64,000 bases of DNA, from positions 1-64,000 of the forward strand of contig NZ_JAVIFW010000014.1 in assembly GCF_031157275.1 (NCBI RefSeq), read 5' to 3'. Below the pieces are notes generated by a model. That model saw only the letters and a program-made list of their open reading frames with translations, did not search any database and was not told the origin of the DNA. The position numbers and the translations under genes were made by a program. Numbering within the stretch: position 1 is the stretch's first letter; every line of letters begins with the position of its first letter. Shown here piece after piece: positions 43,509 to 52,416 of the stretch. Origin of the DNA: Streptomyces sp. LHD-70. Lineage in GTDB: Bacteria > Actinomycetota > Actinomycetes > Streptomycetales > Streptomycetaceae.

Positions 43509-44258
43509 TCAGCTCGCGGACTCGCCGCGGCGGCGCCCGGCCAGGACGCCGAAGGCCACGCCGGCGGCGCCGACGAGGATGCCGGCGACGCCGAGGCCGC
43601 GGGCCAGGCCGTCGCTGCTGTCGCTCGCGGCCTGCTCGGTGGCGCCCTCACCGGACTTGGCGTCGTCCGAGGCCTTGTCGGCCGCGGCGCCGTGGCCGTG
43701 GCCGTCGGCCGCCTCGGTGAGCTTCAGGACGGGCGCGGGCGACTCGGGCTCCGGCGCGCCCTCCTGCGGCTCCTCGATCCAGCGGACGACCTCCTTGTCG
43801 GAGTACGTCTGCAGGGCCTTGAAGACGACCTGGTCGGCGTCCTCGGGCAGCGCGCCGACCGAGACCGGGAACTGCTGGAACGTGCCGGGCTCGATGCCCT
43901 TGTCGTCCGCGGTCCAGGTCACCTTGGAGACGGCCTCGTCGATCTTCTCGCCGTGCATCTCGATCGGCTTGTCCAGCTTGGACTCGGTGACCTTCACGTC
44001 CCAGCCGTCCACCGGCTGGGGCATGACGGAGGCGAGCGGGTGGTCGGTCGGGAAGCTCACCTCGAGCTTGGTCGTCGAGGCGTCGTCCCGCTCGTTCGGC
44101 ACCTTGAAGTTGACCGTGGCGAAGCCGCCCTTCGCGGCCTCACCCTGCGGCTGCACGCTGACGTGCGCGAAGGCGGGGGCGGACAGGACGAGCACGGCGG
44201 AGGCGGCGACGGCACCGGCGGCGGCCACACGCTTGAGCTGACGATTCATGACGGACAT
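43509..44258 (-). CDS. YcnI-like DUF1775 copper-associated membrane protein
   Basis: 249 residues. Signal peptide ending APAFA, mature N terminus HVSVQPQGEAAKGG with the copper-binding first His of YcnI proteins; DUF1775 domain about 28-165; Asp/Ala-rich linker with HGHG; one C-terminal helix (LGVAGILVGAAGVAFGVLAG) and a basic tail. Start ATG 44258 with GGAG upstream. First gene of the copper operon (YcnI-Sco-PCuAC-CopCD-DtpA). Confidence 0.93.
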   Translation of the reverse strand: MSVMNRQLKRVAAAGAVAASAVLVLSAPAFAHVSVQPQGEAAKGGFATVNFKVPNERDDASTTKLEVSFPTDHPLASVMPQPVDGWDVKVTESKLDKPIEMHGEKIDEAVSKVTWTADDKGIEPGTFQQFPVSVGALPEDADQVVFKALQTYSDKEVVRWIEEPQEGAPEPESPAPVLKLTEAADGHGHGAAADKASDDAKSGEGATEQAASDSSDGLARGLGVAGILVGAAGVAFGVLAGRRRGESAS

Positions 44259-44377
44259 GGCAGACAAACTCCACTTTCGGCAGTGGGAACGGTGAAGGGC
44301 GCGCGGCCCACCCGCTGGTCGGCAGGGCACGGGCACACGACGCGCGAGCACGCAGCCGGTGCCCCAGGGGCACGGGA

Positions 44378-44391
44378 CCACGCGCGCGTGG
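44378..44391. repeat. Palindrome in the gap before the copper operon
   Basis: CCACGCGCGCGTGG, a perfect 14-bp palindrome, next to the hairpin GTGCCCCAGGGGCAC (about 44359-44373). The gap 44259-44423 carries the promoter of the copper operon; either element could be an operator or the end of the upstream gene's transcript. Confidence 0.45.
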
Positions 44392-44423
44392 CGCGGCTTC
44401 CTCCGTACTGCCGAAGGGCCGCG

Positions 44424-45269
44424 TCAGGCAGCGAGCGTGAACGCCTCGGCGGGTGGCCCGCGCCTGATCACCGTGTCGTCGAGAACCGCCGTACGCGGCT
44501 GCCACGGCACCCGGCGCGCCGTACGCACCGCGCACGGCAGGCAGCCGAGCAGCGTCCGCAGCCCGGCCCGCAGCAGCAGCGCCAGCGCGAGCGCCACCCG
44601 CAGCGGACGCACGAGCGCGCCCTCCTCGATCCCGTACGCCGCGTACGCGGACAGCTCGAAGAGCCGCACCAGGGCGAGGTCGCCGCGGCGCAGCAACCAG
44701 CCCGCGGCGATCCCGGCGAGCAGGTGGCCGAGCAGCATGGGCACATCGGGCGCGAGCCCCGTACCCATGCCGGACGCCGCCGCGTGCGTGGCCGCGGCCT
44801 CGCCGTGCTGGTGCGCGGCGACCGCCGAGTCCGGGTCGATGCCCGCGGTGCTCAGGATCCGGCGGGCCTCCGTGGGACTGATCGCGGCGGCACCCGCACC
44901 GCACACCAGGCGGGCGGCCTGCGCGATCAGCGCACTGTCCGCCGAACTCTGGGCGACTTGCGAGCCCTGCTGCCCGATCCCGAACAGCGCGTGCAGCCCG
45001 AGCTGCCCCAGCGTCAGCGAGACGGCGATGCCGGGCATCGAACGCGGACGTCCGGCGAGCGGCAGCGCCACCGCGAGCACGAGGAGGAACCCGATCCCGA
45101 GCGACCACAGCGGGACCGTGGCACAGGAGGCGAGAGCGTGGCCGCCCGCGGACAGCGCGACGCAGACCGCGGCGAACACCGCGGCCCGAAGCGCCCGAAG
45201 GCTCACTCCGGGGCGGGTCTCGCGCGTCTCACGCGCTGCGCGCAGGGTGCGCGGAAGGGGGGCAGCCAT
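44424..45269 (-). CDS. Integral membrane protein next to the copper operon
   Basis: 281 residues with five or six hydrophobic segments (about 27-50, 58-78, 85-100, 175-195, 215-245). A loop near 150-165 has AAHQHGEAAATHAA, three histidines that could bind metal. No family I can name. The gene is on the same strand and 166 bp upstream of the YcnI gene, so a copper-linked role is a contextual guess. Confidence 0.72.
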   Translation of the reverse strand: MAAPLPRTLRAARETRETRPGVSLRALRAAVFAAVCVALSAGGHALASCATVPLWSLGIGFLLVLAVALPLAGRPRSMPGIAVSLTLGQLGLHALFGIGQQGSQVAQSSADSALIAQAARLVCGAGAAAISPTEARRILSTAGIDPDSAVAAHQHGEAAATHAAASGMGTGLAPDVPMLLGHLLAGIAAGWLLRRGDLALVRLFELSAYAAYGIEEGALVRPLRVALALALLLRAGLRTLLGCLPCAVRTARRVPWQPRTAVLDDTVIRRGPPAEAFTLAA

Positions 45270-45491
45270 GACCGGGTCATCATCGCACTGGCCCCGGTCG
45301 CCCCATACGGCAGGTCCGCAAGGTCCGAAAGGTCGGCTCCGGCCCCTGTGGGCGAACTGATCGCTCCCGTACCTTGCGTCGTGCCTCCGCGCATCCGCCG
45401 TATGGGCGGCATCACGTCAACTCTGCGCTTATATGCGGTCGGTCGCGGCAATAGGTATCGGTATGTCGAGCCGCAGCCAGGAGGCTTCAGC

Positions 45492-45968
45492 ATGAGCATC
45501 TGGTGGTCCCTCCACTTGCGGCGCGAGGCTGCGAGCGTTCCGCTCGCCCGGCGCCATCTGCTCGGCACGATGGAGACGGCCGGCGTCGATCCGGACATTT
45601 CCTACGACCTCTCGGTCGCCCTCAGCGAGGCCTGCGCCAACGCCGTCGAGCACGGCGGCCGCGCCCAGGCGTCCGACGGCACGGCCCCGCACACCGGCTC
45701 CCCCGGCGGTTTCCGGGTCACGGCCTATCTCGACGGCGACATGTGCCGCATCGAGGTGGTCGACTCCGGCCCCGGCTTCCCGCCCGCCGGTCACGACCGC
45801 CCGGTCAGGACGCCCGGCGCGGACGCGGAGCACGGCCGCGGCCTGTATCTGATCCGGGAGATCGCCGACCACGCCTCCTTCGACAACAAGCCGGGCCGCA
45901 GCGGCGCCGTGGTCCGCTTCGACAAGATCCTCAAGTGGCGCACGAACGCTCCGCTGGTGAGCGCCTGA
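45492..45968 (+). CDS. Anti-sigma-factor type serine kinase (RsbW-like HATPase)
   Basis: 158 residues. A single GHKL/HATPase_c domain: SVALSEACANAVEHG (N box), RIEVVDSGPGFPP (G1), HGRGLYLIREIADH (G2). Such small proteins bind sigma factors or phosphorylate STAS anti-antagonists. Start ATG 45492 after AGGAGGC. Neither a sigma factor nor a STAS gene adjoins; a SpoIIE-type phosphatase lies 3 kb away. Confidence 0.92.
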   Translation: MSIWWSLHLRREAASVPLARRHLLGTMETAGVDPDISYDLSVALSEACANAVEHGGRAQASDGTAPHTGSPGGFRVTAYLDGDMCRIEVVDSGPGFPPAGHDRPVRTPGADAEHGRGLYLIREIADHASFDNKPGRSGAVVRFDKILKWRTNAPLVSA

Positions 45969-46001
45969 CCGTCCCCTCAGAGCGCCTGACCGTCCCCTCA
46001 G
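45960..46001. repeat. 21-bp direct repeat linking two stop codons
   Basis: AGCGCCTGACCGTCCCCTCAG occurs twice head to tail (45960-45980, 45981-46001). The first copy contains the kinase stop (TGA at 45966), the second the stop of the convergent hydrolase (45998-46000). Confidence 0.85.
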
Positions 46002-46873
46002 AAGGTCTCTTCCCGGACCTCCCCGAGGAGTCCGGATGTGAGGAATCCGGATGTGAGGAATCCGGATATGAGGCCGAGCCATTCCTCGGGGCGTTCCGCG
46101 AAGGGCAGATGGCCCGAGTCGAGCTCGGCGAAGCCCGCACCCGGCAGCAGCGCCGCCACCTCGCGGTGGTGCTCGGGCCGGACCAGCAGGTCGGCCGCGG
46201 TCGAGATGACCAGGGAGGGGATGCCGAGGCGGGCCACCGTGCCGAGGTCGTCCCGTACATCCACGCGCGTGACCAGGTCCGTGTGCTCGGCGGTCCCGGC
46301 GGGCAGGGTCTCGCGCGCCCCCGCGAGCGCCGCCGCCAGCTCGTGCGGGGTGAGGGCCGCGAGAGCCGCCGGGCTGAGGGCCTTCGGGAGCATGAACTTC
46401 GCCAGCGACTCGTGCTGCCCCGCCGCGTACAGGTCCCGCCAGACCTCGGCGTCGAGCCGCAACCGGGCGTCCGGCCGGGCGAACGTCGCCGTCAGGACGA
46501 GCCCCGTCACCCGTCCCGGATGCCGGGCCGCGGCACGTACGGCCACGGCGCCGCCCAGTGAGTACCCCACGATCGCGAACCGCTCGAGCCCCTCCGCGTC
46601 CGCGGCGCCGACCAGCTCGTCCGCCAACTCGTCGAGGGAGAGCGGGTGTTCGGCGCGCGGCGTGGCCCCTGTGCCCGGATAGTCCACGCCGACGACGGTG
46701 CGGTGTGCGGCCAGGCCGTCGAGCAGCGGGCCGTAGTTGGCCTCGACGCCGCCTCCCGCGCCGTGCGCGAGCAGCAACCCGGGACCGGAGCCCCGCACGG
46801 TCCGGGCGTACGAGGCGCTGGGCGCAGCACTGCGCGCAGGCATGGGTGTGGACATGGACATGGGCGTGGACAT
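45998..46873 (-). CDS. Alpha/beta hydrolase
   Basis: 291 residues; LLLAHGAGGGVEANYG oxyanion region, nucleophile elbow GYSLGGA (Ser), a late Asp (STAADLLV) and His (DSGHLPF). Substrate unknown. The N terminus carries a repeated MSTPMSMSTPMP and the C terminus a repeated SGFLTSGFLTSG, both from short DNA repeats at the gene ends. ATG 46873 after GGGGGAG. Confidence 0.88.
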   Translation of the reverse strand: MSTPMSMSTPMPARSAAPSASYARTVRGSGPGLLLAHGAGGGVEANYGPLLDGLAAHRTVVGVDYPGTGATPRAEHPLSLDELADELVGAADAEGLERFAIVGYSLGGAVAVRAAARHPGRVTGLVLTATFARPDARLRLDAEVWRDLYAAGQHESLAKFMLPKALSPAALAALTPHELAAALAGARETLPAGTAEHTDLVTRVDVRDDLGTVARLGIPSLVISTAADLLVRPEHHREVAALLPGAGFAELDSGHLPFAERPEEWLGLISGFLTSGFLTSGLLGEVREETF

Positions 46874-46984
46874 GGGGCTCCCCCTCGTTCGGCGTTCACA
46901 TTCCGTATCGGCCCCTACAGAAAGACCGTAGCACGCTTTCTGTATCGACCACTAGGGAAAAAATCCCGCTCGACGAACGACAAA

Positions 46985-47015
46985 GGCCGGCCACCCCCGA
47001 CGGGGGCGACCGGCC
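46985..47015 (-). terminator. Terminator after pepP
   Basis: Stem GGCCGG...CCCCCG / CGGGGG...CCGGCC with a small internal bulge, 44 bp after the pepP stop on the transcribed minus strand. Confidence 0.7.
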
Positions 47016-47028
47016 ATGAGCCGATGCT

Positions 47029-47067
47029 CAGCTCAGCCCTTCAGCTCAGCCCTTCAGCTCAGCCCTT
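47029..47067. repeat. 13-bp tandem repeat across the pepP stop codon
   Basis: Three exact copies of CAGCTCAGCCCTT (47029, 47042, 47055), then a near copy. The pepP stop (47059-47061) lies in the third. Since 13 is not a multiple of 3, copies downstream of the stop are out of frame. Confidence 0.85.
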
Positions 47068-48519
47068 CAGCTGAGCCATCCACTGCTCCACATCCTCCGA
47101 CCGGCGCGGCAGCGCGGCCGAGAGGTTCCTGTTGCCGTCCTCGGTGACGAAGATGTCGTCCTCGATGCGGACGCCGATGCCGCGGTACTCCTCCGGCACC
47201 GTCATGTCGTCCGCCTGGAAGTACAGACCCGGCTCGACCGTCAGGCACATGCCCGGCTCCAGCGTGCCCGCGACGTACGCCTCGGTGCGGGCGACCGCGC
47301 AGTCGTGGACGTCCATGCCGAGCATGTGACCCGTGCCGTGCAGGGTCCAGCGGCGCTGCAGACCCAGCTCGAGCACCCGCTCCACGGGGCCCTCGACGAG
47401 CCCCCACTCGACCAGCTTCTCGGTGAGCACGCGCTGCGCGGCGTCGTGGAAGTCGCGGAACTTGGCGCCCGGCTTGACCGCCGCGATGCCGGCCTCCTGC
47501 GCCTCGTACACCGCGTCGTAGATCTTCCTCTGCAGCTCGGTGTAGCGGCCGTTGATCGGCAGCGTGCGGGTCACGTCGGCGGTGTAGAGCTCGTTCGTCT
47601 CCACGCCCGCGTCCAGGAGCAGCAGGTCGCCGGAGCGGACCTGGCCGTTGTTGCGGACCCAGTGCAGGGTCGTGGCGTGCGGGCCGGCGGCGCAGATCGA
47701 GCCGTAGCCGACGTCGTTGCCCTCCACGCGGGCGCGCAGGAAGAAGGTGCCCTCGATGTAGCGCTCGCTGGTGGCCTCGGCCTTGTCCAGGACGCGTACG
47801 ACGTCCTCGAAGCCGCGGGCCGTGGACGTGCAGGCCTGCTCGAGCTGGGCGACCTCGAAGGCGTCCTTCACCAGGCGCGCCTCGGACAGGTGGACGCGCA
47901 GCTCCTCGTCGCGCTCGGCGGTGACCTTGTCGGTCAGGGCCTTCTCGATGCCGGTGTCGTGACCGCGCACGACACGCGTCGGGCCGGTCGACTCGGCGAG
48001 CGCGGCGGGCAGCTCGCGCACGTCGGAGGCGGGGATGCCGTAGAGCTTCTCGGCCTCGGTGAGGGAGTTGCGGCGGCCGACCCAGAGCTCGCCCTGGCCG
48101 TCCAGCCAGAACTCGCCGTTCTCACGGTTGGAGCGCGGCAGCAGGTAGATCGTCGCCTCGTGGCCGTCGTCCTTCGGCTCCAGGACGAGGACGCCGTCCT
48201 CAGTCTGGTTGCCGGTGAGGTACGCGTACTCGGTGGACGCGCGGAAGCTGTACTCGGTGTCGTTGGAGCGCGTCCGCAGGTTGCCCGCGGGGATCACCAG
48301 GCGCTCGCCGGGGAAGCGCGCGGACAGCGCCGCGCGGCGGCGGGCGGTGTGCTCGGCCTGCGGGACGGGCTGCAGGTCGTGCAGCTCGGTGTCGGCCCAG
48401 CCGGACTGCATGTTCGCGGCCAGCTCGTCGGACACGCCCGGGTACAGGCCGTTCTTGCGCTGCTTGATCGGCTGCTCTTCAGACTCGTCCGGGGTCTCCG
48501 GGGTGAGCTGTTCGGCCAC
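47059..48519 (-). CDS. pepP: Xaa-Pro aminopeptidase (aminopeptidase P)
   Basis: 486 residues, M24B family. N-terminal creatinase-like domain (about 1-210), then the metallopeptidase domain with all five metal ligands visible: LLLDAGVETNELYTADVTRT (two Asp), GTGHMLGMDVHD (His), LTVEPGLYF (Glu) and RIEDDIFV (Glu). Cleaves N-terminal residues preceding proline. GTG 48519 with GAGGAGG upstream. Confidence 0.96.
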   Translation of the reverse strand: MAEQLTPETPDESEEQPIKQRKNGLYPGVSDELAANMQSGWADTELHDLQPVPQAEHTARRRAALSARFPGERLVIPAGNLRTRSNDTEYSFRASTEYAYLTGNQTEDGVLVLEPKDDGHEATIYLLPRSNRENGEFWLDGQGELWVGRRNSLTEAEKLYGIPASDVRELPAALAESTGPTRVVRGHDTGIEKALTDKVTAERDEELRVHLSEARLVKDAFEVAQLEQACTSTARGFEDVVRVLDKAEATSERYIEGTFFLRARVEGNDVGYGSICAAGPHATTLHWVRNNGQVRSGDLLLLDAGVETNELYTADVTRTLPINGRYTELQRKIYDAVYEAQEAGIAAVKPGAKFRDFHDAAQRVLTEKLVEWGLVEGPVERVLELGLQRRWTLHGTGHMLGMDVHDCAVARTEAYVAGTLEPGMCLTVEPGLYFQADDMTVPEEYRGIGVRIEDDIFVTEDGNRNLSAALPRRSEDVEQWMAQLKG

Positions 48520-48632
48520 GGTCTGCCTCCTCAGTACGACACTGGACCGCTCTCCATCGTATGTCCGTACGGAAGACGTCCCAGAGCCTTTAGACCTATG
48601 GCCAACGTCACCTGAGGCGCACGATTCGAAAA

Positions 48633-48694
48633 CCGTCTCTCTAAAAGAGGCGCGCGGCAGACCCGTCTCTCTTAAGAGGCGCCCAGCAGACCCG
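48633..48694. repeat. 30-bp direct repeat downstream of the SpoIIE-type gene
   Basis: Two copies (48633-48662, 48663-48692) of CCGTCTCTCT(A/T)AA(A/G) followed by AGAGGCGC and a CAGAC end; a third start CCGTCACTC runs into the stop codon of the phosphatase gene at 48695. Confidence 0.75.
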
Positions 48695-50092
48695 TCACTC
48701 GAAGCGGGCCGCCAGCATCACCACGTCCTCGCGGCTGTCCGCCGCGTCGAGGCCGTCCGGCAGCACCGTGCGCAGCACGTGGTCGGCGATCGCGCCCGGG
48801 TCGTGCCGGATCGAGCGGGGCACTCCGGACGCCGCCGAGTGGAGCCGGGCGAAGGCGCGGTCCATGGCGTCGCCGGTGCGGTGCAGCAGGCCGTCCGTAT
48901 AGAAGAGAACGGTTTCGCCAGGTGCGGGGGACAGGTCGACGCTCGGCGCCTCCCAGCAGGCCAGCATCCCGAGCGGAGCGGAGAGCGAGGTCTCCACGAA
49001 CGCGGTGCGCCGCTCGCCGATGATCAGCGGAGGCGTGTGTCCGGCGCCCGCGAGGACGATCTTGCGCTGGTGCGGTTCGCAGTAGGCGAAGAGAGCGGTC
49101 GCGCTGCGCGCCGGCTCGGTCAGCCGAAGGAGAAGTTCCAGATCGGACAGGACCGCGACCGGATCCTCGCCCTCCATCACGGCGTACGCGCGCAGCGAGG
49201 CGCGCAGCCGCCCCATCGCCGCCACCGCGCTCGGCCCCGATCCGGTGACCGAGCCGACCGCGAGACCGAGCGCGCCCTCGGGCAGCGGCAGCGCGTCGTA
49301 CCAGTCGCCGCCGCCGCGCGGTCCCGTGCGGTGCCGGGCGGCGAGCTGCACCCCGGCGACCCGCGGCAGCCGGCTGGGCAGCAACTCCTCGGCGACGGTC
49401 GCAAGGGTGGTGCGCGCCCGCTCCAGTTCGAGCAGGCGGGCCAGGTGCTCGGTCGCGTACCGCGTGTAGAGGCCGATCAGATGGCGCTGGTGCTCGACCG
49501 GTTCGGCGGGCTCGTCGTACAGCCAGACCGCGGCGCCGAGCTTGCCCGCGGCATCGGTGGCGAGGGGGACGGCGTAACTCGCGGCGTAGCCGAGGCGGGC
49601 GGCGACCTCGCGGTGGCGGGGGTCGAGGCCGTCCTCGGAGAGCAGATCGGGGCTGGCGATCTCGGTCTCGCCCTCCGGCAGTCCGTCGAGGATGCGGCCG
49701 TACGAGGTGGAGCTGCGCGGCACGGTCTCGATGTGCCCGAGGTCCGCGTGGGCGAGGCCGAGACCGATCGTGGTGTCGGGGCCCTGCCCGTCGGCGGGTT
49801 CGAGGACGACGAGGCCGCGGCGTGCGCCGACCAGGGCCGAGCCCGCGCGCAGCAGTTCCTGGAGTGCTTCGTCGAGGGAGGCGGTGCGGGTCAGCCGCTC
49901 GGTGAGCTCGTGCAGCGTGGTGAGGTCCGAGACCCAGCCGGCGAGGCGGTCCTGGAGCACGGCGCCGGCGGGCGGCGGGGGCGGGCTCGTCGAGGTGGCG
50001 CCGGGGGAATTCTGGACGGACGCGGCAGTCTGCGCAGGAGAGGGAACCGTTGAGTCGATTCCAGCCACATTCGGAAGGTGCGGGGCGTTCAT
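48695..50092 (-). CDS. GAF-SpoIIE (PP2C-type) serine phosphatase
   Basis: 465 residues. Pro/Ser-rich head (about 1-45), GAF domain (about 55-215), short coiled linker (HLARLLELERARTTLATVAE), then a SpoIIE phosphatase domain with GGDWYDALPLPEG (metal-binding Asp), GHTPPLI, LFYTDGLLHR and DSREDVVMLAARFE at the end. In the usual GDVxGxG block the sequence reads GSVTGSGPSA, so one metal-binding Asp is replaced by Ser; activity may be reduced. It would dephosphorylate STAS anti-antagonists in a partner-switching pathway. Confidence 0.92.
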   Translation of the reverse strand: MNAPHLPNVAGIDSTVPSPAQTAASVQNSPGATSTSPPPPPAGAVLQDRLAGWVSDLTTLHELTERLTRTASLDEALQELLRAGSALVGARRGLVVLEPADGQGPDTTIGLGLAHADLGHIETVPRSSTSYGRILDGLPEGETEIASPDLLSEDGLDPRHREVAARLGYAASYAVPLATDAAGKLGAAVWLYDEPAEPVEHQRHLIGLYTRYATEHLARLLELERARTTLATVAEELLPSRLPRVAGVQLAARHRTGPRGGGDWYDALPLPEGALGLAVGSVTGSGPSAVAAMGRLRASLRAYAVMEGEDPVAVLSDLELLLRLTEPARSATALFAYCEPHQRKIVLAGAGHTPPLIIGERRTAFVETSLSAPLGMLACWEAPSVDLSPAPGETVLFYTDGLLHRTGDAMDRAFARLHSAASGVPRSIRHDPGAIADHVLRTVLPDGLDAADSREDVVMLAARFE

Positions 50093-50710
50093 GGCGTCCG
50101 GCTTTCGGGCCGGTGCGTATTGCTCAATAGCATCGCAAACCCCCTGTCATTCTGCGCCGTCAGCAGTGCCTCCACATGTACACGGCCCGGTGATGGGATG
50201 TCCAGCATTGTCCGGATGGGAAAGCTGGTGTCCATGGGGTTTCAGAGGTCTGGCGGAGTGTGTGAGGCTGCTTGTGAAGCGAAATACAAGTTGGCTGAAA
50301 AATGACAGCAGTAAGGGCATATTGCGGTCGACTGGCCTCGTTCAACACGGCGTCACAGCGGTCGTGATGGGTACGTAATCGGTGTAGGGCAGGGGCAGTT
50401 GGGCCGTCCCGGAACCTGGCACCGGACCTCCGCGTCTTAACCTGCGGCGGCCGCTCCCCACTCGTTCGAGGGTGGAAACGGCGGGACTGCGAGCACAGCG
50501 AGCAAACGCACACGGCATACGCAACGGCACACAAACGCCATGCACGCGCCACCCTCCGCCAGGCTTTAATGGAGCACAGCCAACGCTCGACCCCATTGGG
50601 GTTCCCCATGCTTGAGCTGGGGTGTGAAGCGCCGACTTGTACGCACGGTGAACAGATGCACGCATGGTGTGATGTGGCCCTCGGCGTTCAACGGAAAGGA
50701 ACGAGCGCTC
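50093..50710. other. 618-bp divergent intergenic region
   Basis: Between the SpoIIE-type gene and the Prim-Pol relative. It is less GC-rich than its surroundings from about 50150 to 50360. Short frames exist on both strands but their codon use and composition (many Cys, Trp, His) do not look real. It must hold two divergent promoters; I see no clear operator or repeat. Confidence 0.5.
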
Positions 50711-51385
50711 ATGCGCGAGATCCTCGGAAGGCGACGCAAGCTCCTGTCGAACCTGTCGAAGCGAACCAATGGCAGGCCTGAGCAGATCAGCGCAGCCCTG
50801 ACCTTTGCCACGGCGTGGCAGTGGCCGGTGCTTCCCGGAGTCGGACCCAAGCAGACCGGCTTGCCCGGCTGTGCCTGCCCGGACGCCGACTGCGCCCAGC
50901 CCGGTGCCCACCCCTTCGACCCCGGCCTCCTCGCCGCGACCACCGATGAGCGCATGGTCCGCTGGTGGTGGACCAACCGCCCCACCGCTCCGGTCATCCT
51001 GGCCACCGGCGCCCCCGGCCCCTGCGCGGTCAGCCTGCCCGCCCTCGCCGCGGCCCGCGCCCTCGGTCAGCTCGACCGCGCAGATCTCCGTCTCGGCCCG
51101 GTCGTCGCCACCCCCGAGCGCTGGTATCTGCTCGTCGCGCCCTACTCCCTCGCCCGGCTCGGCGAGTTGCTCTACGCCAAGGACGAGGTGCCCGGCTCGC
51201 TCCGCTTCCACGGCGAGGGCGGCTATGTGGTGCTGCCACCCTCCGAGACCGGCCGCGGCCAGGTCCGCTGGGAGCGCGCCCCGCTGCCCGGCTCGGCCCG
51301 GCCCTGGGTGCCCGACGTCGAGGCGGTCGTGGACGTCCTCGTCGAGACCCTCACTCGTACGGGTGTGAGCGCGCCCGAGATGTAG
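50711..51385 (+). CDS. Prim-Pol-like protein that appears to lack catalytic residues
   Basis: 224 residues from ATG 50711 (AAAGGA upstream). It follows the Prim-Pol (AEP) N-domain layout: PGCACPDADCAQPGAHPFDP cysteine knuckle, ATTDERMVRWWW, and a motif-III-like HGEGGYVVLPPS. But where active members have DxD it reads CAVSLPALAAARAL, and the SGGxH histidine is replaced in ATPERWYLLVAP. So it is probably not a polymerase. Compare the intact copy at 58085. Role unknown; perhaps a nucleic-acid or nucleotide binder. Confidence 0.8.
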   Translation: MREILGRRRKLLSNLSKRTNGRPEQISAALTFATAWQWPVLPGVGPKQTGLPGCACPDADCAQPGAHPFDPGLLAATTDERMVRWWWTNRPTAPVILATGAPGPCAVSLPALAAARALGQLDRADLRLGPVVATPERWYLLVAPYSLARLGELLYAKDEVPGSLRFHGEGGYVVLPPSETGRGQVRWERAPLPGSARPWVPDVEAVVDVLVETLTRTGVSAPEM

Positions 51386-51477
51386 CGGAAACGGGCGCGG
51401 ACCGCTCCGCGGCCCTGTGCTCCGCCGATATCTTCGGGCCATTCCCTTCCCCCGTAGCAGTCGAGCAGGTGGGTCCC

Positions 51478-52170
51478 TTGCAGCGAGCTCGCTTGGCGGC
51501 GCTCATCGCCGCCGTGGCACTCACCACCTCCCTGCCCCTCGCCGGGGCCCTCGCAGGACCGGCGGGCGACGCCACCTCCGAGGCCGTACGGCAGGGATCG
51601 GATGTACGGCAGGGGTCAGACGTACGGCAGGAATCAGGCGTACGGAACGAAGGAGATGTACGGCGGGAATCCGCCGAGCCGAGCGGGGCCGGTGGGCAGG
51701 CGGAGGCCGGCGCGCCGGTCGAGGGTGGCGCGCAGCAGGGCAAGAGCCGTGGGTCGAAGGGCGCGGAGGCGTCCGGCGACGGGTTGCTCTCCGGGCTCGG
51801 ACTCACCACCGCCGCGCAGTGCGGACCGGAACTCGTCTCCCCCGAGGGTGTGGAGGCCCAGACCTGTGTGCTGGCGCAGAGAGGCGACATCTGGGCGCGG
51901 ACGTACTACCGCAATGCGACCGGTGAGCAGCTGCGCGCCGTGCTGACGCTGATGGGTCCCGGCGGGCGGACCGTGCAGATGCACTGTGCCGTCGGGGCCG
52001 ACGACGAACCCGGCGCCTGTGAGACCCCGCGCGAACCCGGGCAGGGGGAGCCCTCGGCGTATACGGCGATCGCGGAGTTCGCGGCGCCGGAGGGGGCTGA
52101 GGGGGAAGCAGCGGAGCGGCCGCTGCTACTGCGCTCCGGGAGCAACTCGCCCCACACACCCAGGAGTTGA
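51478..52170 (+). CDS. Secreted protein with hexapeptide repeats
   Basis: About 230 residues. Signal peptide (RLAALIAAVALTTSLPLAG, cleavage near ALA), a repeat of five VRQGSD-like hexapeptides (about 37-66), an Ala/Gly/Glu-rich linker and a C-terminal domain with four cysteines (AQCGPE, AQTCVLA, MHCAVG, GACETP), likely two disulfides. No family recognised. Start uncertain: TTG 51478 or GTG 51469. Follows the Prim-Pol-like gene by 92 bp. Confidence 0.72.
   Translation: MQRARLAALIAAVALTTSLPLAGALAGPAGDATSEAVRQGSDVRQGSDVRQESGVRNEGDVRRESAEPSGAGGQAEAGAPVEGGAQQGKSRGSKGAEASGDGLLSGLGLTTAAQCGPELVSPEGVEAQTCVLAQRGDIWARTYYRNATGEQLRAVLTLMGPGGRTVQMHCAVGADDEPGACETPREPGQGEPSAYTAIAEFAAPEGAEGEAAERPLLLRSGSNSPHTPRS
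51586..51675 (+). repeat. 18-bp coding repeat in the secreted-protein gene
   Basis: Five units starting GTACGG at 51586, 51604, 51622, 51640 and 51658, decaying towards the 3' end. In-frame, giving VRQGSD/VRQESG/VRNEGD. Confidence 0.85.
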
Positions 52171-52233
52171 GCCGGGGAGCAGGCGCCGGGCCTGGCGGGG
52201 AGCTGAATGCGGGATTCCGCAGAAAAGACAAGC

Positions 52234-52273
52234 GCCCGGTTGCTGGCGACGGGGGATGCACCAGCAACCGGGC
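52234..52273. terminator. Terminator between convergent genes
   Basis: Perfect 13-bp stem GCCCGGTTGCTGG (52234-52246) / CCAGCAACCGGGC (52261-52273), 14-nt loop. The remaining gap to 52416 is AT-richer but shows nothing else. Confidence 0.85.
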
Positions 52274-52416
52274 TACCTGAACGGTAACAAGAGATCGGCG
52301 GTTCGCAAATTCGATCTCTGCTATTCGGACACGGATTTACCTGTGCTTACCGGGAGTTGTGACACGAGTCATATGTTCCCGGCTGCTTCAGGGCCGTTCC
52401 GGACGCGTCCGACGGG

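Noticed and set aside
50078..50305. 75-codon frame in the large divergent region
   Set aside because: No ribosome site, overlaps the start of the SpoIIE-type gene, and composition is unlike neighbouring genes.
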